From Crossaster papposus (taxonomy: Eukaryota; Echinodermata; Asteroidea; Velatida; Solasteridae): 64,000 nucleotides of DNA. Position numbers and translations under genes: made by a program. Under the pieces are notes generated by a model. The model made no database searches. It was given only the letters and a program-made list of their open reading frames with translations, and had not been told where the DNA came from. Positions 39,901 through 51,900 of this stretch are shown here, piece by piece. The stretch covers positions 372,001 to 436,000 of the forward strand of contig JBAIAA010000119.1 of assembly GCA_037893245.1 (NCBI GenBank). The letters run 5' to 3'. The first letter of the stretch is position 1, and each line of letters opens with the position of its first letter.

Positions 39901-42900
39901 TGGAGCTGTCACAGTTACTGTCCTATCTTTAACTAACCTGACTCCATGGTTCAGCAGCCCATATCAGACATGACTGTGTGTTACATCTCTCTACAACTAG
40001 CTTGGTGGTGCTGTCACAGTTACTGTCCTATCTTTAACTAAATCAAATAAGTTAAGAGGGCCTAATATTTCGATCTTAACAAGATCTTCTTCAGAGACTA
40101 AATGACTGTGTACAAGAAACAAACATATATAGGGCAATATACAGCATGATGCACATCATGGACGCTGAAAAAACACAAAAGAAACAAAGCACAGAGTTCA
40201 ATGGAACAAACAACAAAAGGAGGATTAGGCTGAGGGATTAAAGGGTGAGGTCAGTGTGGGTAGGATCAAAGGCTGGGTAGGAACAAAAACAGAAAGGGTA
40301 AAGCCACAAGGAAAGGGGTCCAGGGTGGAGATCAAAGGGAAGAACTAACAAATAAGTATGAATAGGAGTAATGAGGAGGGGGGGGGGGGGGGGGGGGGGT
40401 TGAGGAACAAATGAGGAACAAACAAAAACAAAAACAAAATTCTGGCAAGGAATGAATCTGAAACAGATGACAAATGGAGAAAAAATAGAAGTTAATCGTT
40501 TCCTAGTTAGATGTTAAGCCCATGTGGTTGAATAGTCCGAAGACGATTCATCCAGACTTTCTCCCGGCTGAGGCGGACTGAGTCTTTCCGATGGCCAAGT
40601 GATTCTATGCCCTGAAGAATCATATCAGAAATGCAATGGTTAGGCTGGTTAAAGTGATGTCCTACAGGGGTATCCAGTTTCTTGGTGTTGACAGTCGATC
40701 GATGACCGTAGAAACGCTTTTTTAGGGCATTTTTGGTCTCTCCGACATACTGAACTCCACAAAACCTGCAAGAGATGAGATATATGACATTAGATGTACT
40801 GCAAGTGATGTTACCAATAATTCTATGAGTAGTACCAGAAGAGTGGCCAGAAAAGGAGTCAGACTCCTGAATGTGGATCTGGCAGACCACACATCTAGAG
40901 CTGCACTTGAAAGTTCCGTGCTGGATGGGGAGAGATGCATCCAAGCTGGGAACTTCGGCTCGAACAATGAGGTCTCGTAGATTTTGAGGGCGTCTATAGG
41001 CCAATACAGGGCTGTCGGGGATGGCCCGGACAAGGCGATCTGAAGTGTGGAGAATGTGATGGCTGTCGTTGGTGATTTTGCGAAGGGAAGGGAGACTGGG
41101 GTGAAAGGTAGTCACCAGGGGGATCATGGGTTTGGCATTAGCCTGGGGGGCCTTTACCTTTAGAGCCAAATTTCTTTAACTAACCTGACTCCATGGTTCA
41201 GCAGCCCATATCAGACATGGCTGTGTGTTACATCTCTCTACAACTAGCTTGGTGGAGCTGTCACAGTTACTGTCCTATCTTTAACTAACCTGACTCCATG
41301 GTTCAGCAGCCCATATCAGACATGACTGTGTGTTACATCTCTCTACAACTAGCTTGGTGGAGCTGTCACAGTTACTGTCCTATCTTTAACTAACCTGACT
41401 CCATGGTTCAGCAGCCCATATCAGACATGGCTGTGTGTTACATCTCTCTACAACTAGCTTGGTGGAGCTGTCACAGTTACTGTCCTATCTTTAACTAACC
41501 TGACTCCATGGTTCAGCAGCCCATATCAGACATGGCTGTGTGTTACATCTCTCTACAACTAGCTTGGTGGTGCTGTCACAGTTACTGTCCTATCTTTAAC
41601 TAACCTGACTCCATGGTTCAGCAGCCCATATCAGACAGGACTGTGTGTTACATCTCTCTACAACTAGCTTGGTGGTGCTGTCACAGTTACTGTCCTATCT
41701 TTAACTAACCTGACTCCATGGTTCAGCAGCCCATATCAGACATGGCTGTGTGTTACATCTCTCTACAACTAGCTTGGTGGAGCTGTCACAGTTACTGTCC
41801 TATCTTTAACTAACCTGACTCCATGGTTCAGCAGCCCATATCAGACAGGACTGTGTGTTACATCTCTCTACAACTAGCTTGGTGGAGCTGTCACAGTTAC
41901 TGTCCTATCTTTAACTAACCTGACTCCATGGTTCATCAGCAGCCCATATCAGACATGGCTGTGTGTTACATCTCTCTACAACTAGCTTGGTGGTGCTGTC
42001 ACAGTTACTGTCCTATCTTTAACTAACCTGACTCCATGGTTCAGCAGCCCATATCAGACAGGACTGTGTGTTACATCTCTCTACAGCCAGCTTGGTGGAG
42101 CTGTCACAGTTACTGTCCTATCTTTAACTAACCTGACTCCATGGTTCAGCAGCCCATATCAGACAGGACTGTGTGTTACATCTCTCTACAACTAGCTTGG
42201 TGGAGCTGTCACAGTTACTGTCCTGAGTATAGTAGCCACTGGAGTCACGGCAAGAGGCACTGCGTCTGCGGCTACCACCATCGCAAGATCTGGAACACTG
42301 CCAAAACAAGTCAATCACAGGTCAATCAAACATCACACACAAGTCAGGTTGACAGTAATTATTATACAACACCTAAACAAATCCCCTAGCCATAGTGCTA
42401 GCCATCCCCCCCATGTCACTGGGCATTCACTGCCACACTCTACCATCTCTCATACTTGACATGGCCCTCTATGTACCTGAGACCAAGCTGAATACTCCCA
42501 GTGAGCCACTGAGCATTCACTGCCACACTCTACCACCTCGGCCGGTCTAGCTTGCTCTATGAATTGGTCTCCTAGCCCTAGCCCTAGCCATCCCCCATAC
42601 TTGACATGGCTCTCTATGTACCTGAGACCAAGCTGAATACTCCCAGTGAGCCACTGGGCATTCACTGCCACACTCTACCACCTCAGCTGGTCTGGCTTCC
42701 TCACTGCAATGGATGTCAGCTACCACCATGCTAGTCTGTCGACGTCCGACGGACTTCTTACACTGGACGCGCCGTGTGCGTCGACCGGAACCACATGTCA
42801 CTGAGCAGTCACTCTCGGCTGTTATTAACCAACTGTAGTTACAACACAATAGTGAAGAAAATTAGGGCAACAAATCTGTAAAATTGTTTAAGACCGACGC

Positions 42901-45900
42901 ACCGGTCTGTGACAAATATCTTGGCCAGGTGGACATATGTTCTTGATGTGTATGAGCACCTCTCTGATGTACAGTTTATGTAAGATCAAAAACAAAATGA
43001 TGTTAAATTAAGACAACAAATCTTGTGTGTATGCTTTTGTAAAAGTTTCGTGGCCTAGTGGAGCATTGAATTCATGGTCTGCGGGTAGTTCTGTAGGTTG
43101 GGGGTGCAAACCCGGCCTGGGCTAGGACACTTTTATGCATAATATGGGTAGAGGCATCATTAATGCCTTGCTGTGGACTAGTTACACATCCCAACCCTAT
43201 TCATGGTGTGGAAAGATCAGATTATCTTGTCTTGTTTCAGTGTAGAGGGGCTGGTTCTTCCACACTTTATTCTGTAGCCCACACCTTGAGTGGTCTTTGG
43301 CCTCGAGATTTGCATTTAAAACAAAAATGCTTGCACAATTGTCATGGATGGCTGCCACGAATACTGACTAACCGACTGACGATGTTATTCAAAGACAATA
43401 AAGCCTGTGTTTAAAATTGAGATCAAGACTTGAAGCGAAAACAGAAGAGAAAAAACAATGTCCAAACATACTGTACTTGGCATCCGGTGTTGCATTTAGA
43501 TGTGATCGGCTCAGGGCGCCTGCCACGGCAACTACTGTCCTTGACCTGCACGCGATCAGTCTGTCTCAAACATCGAAGACCCTGCTCCCTCTCGCCTAAA
43601 TGTTAAACAATTCAAGAGAAAAAAAGGAAGGTTTAAAAAATGCAACAGTCGTATTGTACTCAGTAAAATGTTTTAAAAATGTCAAGTCAATTTGTATTAA
43701 ACTTTATTAAAAGCTAATGATTATGATCACTCTGCAATACTAACAAGTTTAGTTTGTCAAAAATTGTATTGCCTAGCTTTTAATTTTATTTATTTCTTTC
43801 CTTATTGACAAAACAATTTGAAATCAATGTGACAGGCACTGGAAAAAAACAGGTTTTTTTTTGTACTCACAAGATAATGCTTAATACAAGGTTAATCCCT
43901 CCAGCTTGCAAGTAAGCAAACAAGAAAAAAAGGTGAGATTAGTAATCTTGACACTCAAGGGTTTAAATGTGGGGGGGGGGGAAGCCAAAACTGCAGCACA
44001 TCAATATGGCAAACGGTAATAGACAATGACTAACAGCAAATGATGAGCAAGCACAGCTGTTGTTTTGAATTAATTCAAATTATAAACAAGACGGTTTTCA
44101 AACTACGTATCTCGCCTGCTTTCCTAATTACCCCAGTCCTCACTATGCGATAGAAACATGTAATGTCACCCTCACAGGAAAGCTTCCATATCGCATGTAT
44201 GATCCAAGTTGAATTGCAATTAAAATTTCAGTTTTCAAATGAAACACGTTTTTAAATGTGGTTAATTCTAGCATGACAGACAGACAGATTTTTTTCCTAA
44301 AAAAGTTCTGCCAAAAACAGTCTGAAAAATGTAACCTAAATTATGTATAAAGTAAAACACCCTACATTTCAAAATAAAAACACTTTTTTACACGTGTTAT
44401 ACATAAAAACAAAATTTAAAGGTAAAAAAACAGGAAGGTGACGGGGCTGAGAGAAATTCAAGCAGGGTTAGTAGCATGTTGACAAGACAAGGGGAGTAGT
44501 TACCAAACTCTACCAATAAAAACGGTGTATGAAAATATTAATATATATCATGCTACCAAAACAAGATGAGAACGATTGATGCTTTAGGAAGGGTGTGGTT
44601 AAATGATCAATCAATGATCCAGTCACCTCTTAATTTTTTTTTCCGCACAAAATCATTACATAATGTTAAAGCCAACAAGGTCAAACATTAAGTTATATGA
44701 ATAAATGTTTTGCGACTGCAATTTTAATATCCAATTGAAAAGCGAAGGTAATTGTTGTTTTTTACAATTTAATAATTGACTTTTTGGGGGTATATATTGA
44801 CTTATGTCAAATATTATTCTTTCAGTCAGTTACGATTTTTGGGATCTGTCTGTATCTGTATCTGTATGAGTACGTTGCAGTAACCAATTCTGGCATTAAC
44901 GCAACGGAAGGAGAGGGTGCACCAACGCACTGCCAGGAACACCGGGGCAAACCCCTTCTCTTAGCGATAAGTGTTACTGGGTTCTTTTACGTGCATTATA
45001 ATGATTATTATTATACAATACACGGGACCTACGGCTTTACGTCTCATCCGAAAGACGAAGCAATAGTGGTTTCAGTGCCTTGCTTAAGGACACAGGTGTC
45101 GAGGCCGAGATTCGAACTCACGCTCTGCGGAACAGAAAACCGGGTTCTTAACCGCTCGGCCACGACACTCCACTATGAATACAAATACATGAAGACAAAG
45201 CTTGGTCAGGTTTTTGCTAATAGTTAGGAGTCTGATGACATAGCTACTGTCTTAGATGAATGTAACCTTTGACCTCGTGCATCCTCTTTCCCAGGGCCCT
45301 CTTAACCTCCGACATTAATTCTAACAGGTGAACCAGCTAAAACTGCGGTTTGCTGTAAAGTGTCAAAACACCCGTTTGTGGTTAATATGACTGACAAGAA
45401 ACACAAGTGTGCATGACACTAACACCAAACAAATTAAAGTTGGCGCCACTGTTGTTTTCATTTGGGTTTTTAAATAGACATCGGACATCTTCCTTTCAAA
45501 GTTGGGAATAAATTGATTAATCAAAATTGACTAAACCTGTTTGCAATAACATGGGATGCACGATTTCTTTTTTAAATTAATTAAAACGTAACAAGCCAGC
45601 AAATAATTTTGTTGCAAATTGAAAAGTATTCGGAGGTATAGAGAAACACAATGCAACAAGGGATGAGATTGTCAATTAAGAAAAAAAAATCTGAAAAATG
45701 ATGACGTGTCTGAAAGATTGTATACAAATAATGTCTTTGTTTGAAATTCAAAGGTGTGATATCAGACCAAAATATGACAAATCGCATGCCTGATTATCTG
45801 TCCATTACTTATCTTTACAGATCACAAACTTTACCGAAATTGAAATGTAGATATGTTCGGTGTGATCCACAGAAAATCAACAGGAAATGTTGTTAATGAG

Positions 45901-48900
45901 TTGATCTGGTTATAACCTCACAGAGCCAAACAGATTAAACCGCTGCTGTTGTTGAATGTCACAATTCTGTGGCTTTTAATTCCATCGGTCAGAGAGCTAT
46001 TTCTAAAAGGCATTTGAGATTCTCTTTTCAAACAGCGATATGAATAAGAAGAAACCACAATGCGTGTTTGTGTCAGGTGTACGTTTGACATTTGCCAAAT
46101 GTCGGATGGGGTTATTTATTAACGGATTACAGAATTACAGCAAGTCTACAATATTTATCACAGTTCAATCAACAGTGTGTGGGAAATCAAGTCAGGGAAC
46201 CAATTTCCTACACCAGTTGTAAGCACAGAAATATGCCAAGCGCAGAAAAATATCTGATACAGGTAACCGGTCAAAATTACAGGATGCATAATGCTTATCA
46301 CTGGTCCACTTTTCATTTCTGCTTATTACAGTCATTTGCTAAGCATTATTTTGTTATGATTAATAGCTCCTTAAAATTGTGGCTACGTCCGAATTACTTG
46401 CTATAGCTGAAAACTACAGAAGTGCCCATGGAATATTAGATTTTGGCCCTTAACCGGCGTATATTTACATTTCCCAATGAAAATCTTAGGAAATATTTGT
46501 AACTACTAAATGTTATAATTGGGGCGGCTAATCATCCTTACTCGCAGCTGGGATGCCGAATTGCGAAGGACGTGGCTACGACGTCGTCGAGCCGCTGGCA
46601 CGTAAAGGTGCCTCTGAAGGCCGGCCACATCTACTCATATATGACTACGAAGCACAGCATGAGATCAAAACAGTAAAACCCTCCTGGCACAGGAGCAGGC
46701 CCGTATGCAGGATTTTTGTACTTGATGGGACCAACAATGGGACCAAAATTGTTCGTGTGCCAGTACCGTTATTTCTACATCAAAATACCATTATTTACCC
46801 CGGAAAATGTGGACCTTTTGGTAATTTGGGGGGGGGGGGGGGGGGGGGGGGGGTGCGTACGCACGTGTCGCTCTTCCCCTGCGTACGAGCCTGCAGGAGT
46901 GAACTAACGCACAACTCTATTCACATATGGTCCGGGCCGGGAATCGTACATGAGCCCCATTGGTGGGAGGCGAGTGCTTTACACACAAGCCACCCAAGTA
47001 GTAGTGATTAACTTGTCATTCATGCGACTACTTGATTCAACTCTTAATGGTTCTCACCTTTACACATCTTATTGCACACTGCCCATGGTCCGTACACATC
47101 CCACACATATACATCCTGGCCAGAGATAGGAACATTGTAAGAATATCTGATGTCTGGTGGTAAGACGTTACCTACAGACAAGACCTGGGGGAAAAGAGAA
47201 CATACATCAAGCATTCTTACATGTTAGGATTAAATTAAACAATCAATCACAACAACAACAAAATATGAAGCATTGCATCTCTCAGCTGAAATGTAACAAG
47301 GCCATACATGGCCAAAGAAGAAATTACTGGCCGTAAACAAAATTGAAAGGGGGGGGGGGGGGGGGTGCTGGACATAAAAGAAGAGCGACCGTCTCAAGAC
47401 ATAATGTGAGATAAAAACAATTCAGATTTATTGATATTTGCAATTTTGGTATGCCTACTAACTATATTTTGTCAAGAAATATTGAGGAAGTAACAGAAAA
47501 TATTTTTAAGGAAAAACGATTGGCATTTGTCCAGATCACATGTACAAAACTCAAAACGTCAAAGGCCTTTTTCGCGATATTTGAATTTTGCGACATGTTG
47601 ATAAATGCAAACTTTAAACAGCCATAACTTGTTCATGGAATGTTCGACTGAAGCACAACAAACAGCATTGTAAGAAGTATTTTATCGTCTTTTCTCAAGT
47701 TTTTTGGGGCTTCAATAAATTGTAAAAATTTTTACATTTTACATATTCCGAAAAGAATTGCGTGTAAAAATATAGATAGAATCAAGCTACCATTTTAGGG
47801 GTGACAGCCGATAAAACTTTCAAGTAATTTTTCTCGCAAAAGGGTAATTTTGAAGTGACATTGTTTTGCCTTGAGAGGGCTCACTGTGGGTAACAAATTC
47901 CATCTTACGAAACATTATGTCTAAGAAGTTACTATAAAGTAATATTTAAAGTTGGTTTTGGGTACTCAATTCCATTAATCTGGAACTGGTTCTATACTTT
48001 GATTGAATCCACCAGCGGGCACTTGGGTACCCAGTTCTGATTCACAGATCTCTCAAAATGAAATTTGACTGAGGAAGTCCTCCACCATCTTCCGTCTCCT
48101 ATTAGGGCAAGCAAGACTGGGGCCAATTTCATCAAGCTGCTAAGCACACAATTTTGCTTAGCATGCAAATTTTTCCATGGGAAATAAACAGGATTCCAAA
48201 CCAAATTGTCTCCTGTTTGTGACTGATAGTTTTAGCTTAGCAAGATTTGTATTGCTTAGCAAATGTGTATGCTTAGCAGCTCTATGAAATGCCCTTGGTT
48301 TGACTTACATAGATGGTGATATTAGAGATAATCTTCTCATAACACGTGATCTTCTCAATGGAGTTATTGGAACCGCTGTATTCCATCACGACGTTACCAA
48401 TCTTGATTTCTCTCTGGAACATGCTGACTACAAAGTGACCGTTCAGAACAAACTCTCCATAAGTGTTCTTTATTGCTGTAATCAAACACCAAATCATACA
48501 TTACTTTTTATTAAAATTATCCTGTTCAAGGTCCTGGACCCAATTTCATAGGGGAGTCAGGTTGGCGTAGCGGTTCTTTCCTCGCCATCCTCCGCTATGA
48601 CCCGGGTTCGAACCCCGCCTGGGCCAGTATGTGGATTGTATTTTCTGTCCCTGCCCGACTCCATGGGTTTTCCCCGGGATATTCTTCTGGGGTTTTCCTC
48701 CCACCTCTAAAACTGTACCTTCTTCTCATTGTCTTCTCTCTACAGGTTTCTTCAGGCTTACGAGCTACAGTGCTACAGCTTTTAAGGGATCCTTGGTTTT
48801 ATTACCAAAATAATTAATAATAGTGCTGCTTATTAACAGTTAGCAGTGTTGAGCTTACTGTCACTTAAATAATCGTATGTGATTTTGGAAAAGGTGCGAA

Positions 48901-51900
48901 AATTAGAATGTGATTTTAGCCAGCAGGCCAGACACCAGATGTAATTTTGGAAAAGTGCGAAAACTTGATGTAAATTTGGAGGTTAACGACTTAAAACAGG
49001 ATGTAAATTTGGAAGAGGAGGTGAATTTGGAGCATTTGAATGTGATTTTGGTACTCTTTTGTTAAAATCACATCCTGCTAAGGATCGTGTACGCTTTGAA
49101 TGTGAAATCACATCATACCCTTTCCAGTGTAAGTTCAAATGAACTGCAAGTGTTTTCTGTTTGATACTCACCAAGGTAGTTATCATCAGCTGGTGTTCCC
49201 AGGTAGCTGTGTTGACGAATGTCCAACTTTGTTGATGCAGCAGGAATCTCAACAACTTTGTTGTAACCTAGACATGTGAAGACAAGACAAAGACAATTGA
49301 ATATCGTTAACATAATAATAGCTAATTATTATATAGCGCCAAATCCGTCAAAAAATTGACGCTCGAGGCACTTCACATTAAAACATGTACATTTAAAACC
49401 CAATAAATATTTTACAAAAAGAAATTATACCAAAAAAATATCTTAATTACAATTAAATATACATTATAAATTTATAAATGAAAATTACATATTGAAAATA
49501 AAAAAATTACAAATTACAAAATATGTAAATATGTAAATAACTGAAGCAATTATGACTGGTGACTTGAGTTAAATGTTGGAAATAAATTTTCTTTGAAAGT
49601 GTGACCTGTTCCCACAAAAAAAAAAATTGGGGGGGTGAAGCTGAGTTTTTGGTAGAGATGAAAAGAGGACATGTTCAGTTTTAATTTGACACTAAATTAT
49701 TATTACGTGTTGTTTAGTTGTAAAGATATGTTGATTTTAGTAGGGGTGGTTTGGTTAAGCTAGATAAACGCATTTGAAAATTGAAATTCGTTCGGTTGTT
49801 TTTTATGATTTAAAAACTAACTAAGCAAAACTCCATAGCACCCACATTATTTGCTGCAAATGAATGTGAAATATAACGCCTTCTTTTACCAAATTTCTTG
49901 ACAGTATGATGAATAAATTGCACATTTATCTCCGACTTGCTCTCGATTTACACGCTTTCTCTACTTTTCTGATTTTTTTCAAGTCTCCCCCCAAAAAACG
50001 CTAAACATGGTGAAAGATAAGATAATAATACTACCAAATCCATCCAAAACTCACAATTGAAAAGTTACTCAAAGTTTGACCAGTGGTAGCACAAAATCAG
50101 TCTGTGTACCCAAGTAAGAAGTGTTCTATAAACATAGTCACTGTGCTAGATCAATAAACACACTTGACAACTGAAGCAGCCATTGGTAACGCACGTTTGG
50201 TCTAAATTGGTCAATAGATGCAACCTTATAATGGTCAACTGTTTTGCTGCAGACTGTAATCATACAAATAAATGTACACCTGTAGGTTTGTTTTCACTTC
50301 CCTAACGAAATGACACAAAAATGCTCAGAAAAAAACACCAGGAGTCCATAGTGAGTGTAGCCATGTTTGCATCGGTGTGATTCCATTGCTATGCCAATGA
50401 CTGGTTAATGATTTTATGTAACCACTCTGATAGAATGCCATGGCCTAGCTAGTGGTTATGATGTTTGACTCTTGTCCGATGACGAGTGGGTTCAAACCCT
50501 ACCAGGAACATGGTGTTTGTGCCCTACAAGTGCCTCTCTCCACCCAGGAGTACCTGTAATACCCCCTTCACATACACAACATTTTCTTACAAGTCCTTAC
50601 GGATCGCACAAGTTCACAGATCTTTCGAGGATCCTTACGATTTGGCACTTTTACAACCGATTTAAGAGTTGTAAGGAGTTATTACAAGCTATTTACGATT
50701 TATTACGAGTTAGTGCGATGTATTTACGTCAAAATTCCACGATTTGTTACGAGTGGTCACGGATAACTACGAGTAACTTACGAGCATTTTACAAACTTTT
50801 TACGGATTGTTACGAGTATATTACGGAATGTTACGATTCATCGAAGCTTTTACGTGTTAGTTACACCATGTTTACATGTTGTTACGAATAGTTACGAATA
50901 GTTACGAGTTAGTTACGAGTTAGTTACGAGTTAGTTACGAGTATTTACGAGTCCTCAGGATTGTTTTCCAAAAAATATATAAATCCTTCAAATCTCAATG
51001 TATCATCATTCGACAACTGATGAAGTGTTCAATTTTGCAGCTTTTATACCTTCCCCAAATTGTCATTAATACGTAAGAATTTGTAAAGTATACGTAAAGT
51101 ATACGTATTTATTCGGAAAGTACTTGTAACTAAACGTAAAGTGCTCGTAATAACTCGTAAAACAATCCGTAAAGCCATCGTAAACAACACGTAAGCACTC
51201 GTAATAATCCTTAAATATTTCGTAAACAAATCGTAAACTAACCGTAACAAATAGTTAAACAAATTGCTACGAGTCATTTACGGATTCTTGCGAGCAGTTT
51301 ACGGATGGTTACGTGTTGTTGCGAGCGGTTTACGATACTTACGGATTGCTACGAGCTATTTACGAATTATTTACGAAAAAATTAATCGTAAGAAGATTTT
51401 TAAACTGTCAAAAAGTTTGCCTCTCCTTTCACGGATCCTTAAGAGTGTCTGCGAGTTGTTGCGAGTTGTGATGATTAAATTACGAATACCACAAGTTATT
51501 TACGGATGCTTGCGATTGACTACGAGTTGGCGATCTGTAAGGACTCGTGTATGTGAAGGGGGTATAAGGGTCGAGGTAAACTTATCACCTATAAACGGCT
51601 GCCATGGTCTAGGGCCTGATGAACGGGGTAATAAGTGCCTTAAAATGATGACAATCCAAACAAGAAAACTAGGCTCTAAACTGAAACTATCCTTTGTACT
51701 GATCTCCCAAATCCTCCCAGAAGTTGCAGCTTTCCTCTCCCATGAACCTCATCTAACCCCCTAGGTCCACTCAGGCTCCTGGGCCCTGGATCCGGAAACC
51801 ATTAGAAATCACCTCCAACCCCATCTGATCTAGATCTTAGCAGGCTCCAGAAATAAGTCCTTCGCTGACAGGTTCCCGTTACCACCTGTTGTAAGTAGTC

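Larger units (their letters stand above)
39612..42222 (-). repeat. 105-bp tandem array of the 3' part of exon 11
   Basis: Fourteen copies including the exon: four at 39,621-40,040 and nine between 41,183 and 42,130, then the exon itself, split by a retroelement at 40,041-41,172. Each unit contains 90 bp of coding sequence (DSNCDSST to EPWSQ) and donor GTTAGT. Units are nearly identical; one carries a 3-bp insertion near 41,940. Reading through a donor gives a stop two codons later, so extra copies cannot lengthen the protein. Confidence 0.95.

Noticed and set aside
39612-42130. Array of alternative exons like Dscam
   Set aside because: Units lack acceptors, are almost identical and end in stops after the donor; they are decoys, not a choice set.
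42472-42856. Extra TSR exon upstream of exon 11 in the duplicated exon 10 region
   Set aside because: The second copy lacks the first half of the TSR and an acceptor.
43476-43486. Donor GTACAG for exon 9
   Set aside because: Using it breaks the frame into exon 10; GTATGT five bases on gives [15 protein letters not shown] without a stop.
46553-47011. 152-codon gene on the plus strand
   Set aside because: It runs through a poly-G tract, shows no domain, and lies in an intron of the minus-strand gene.
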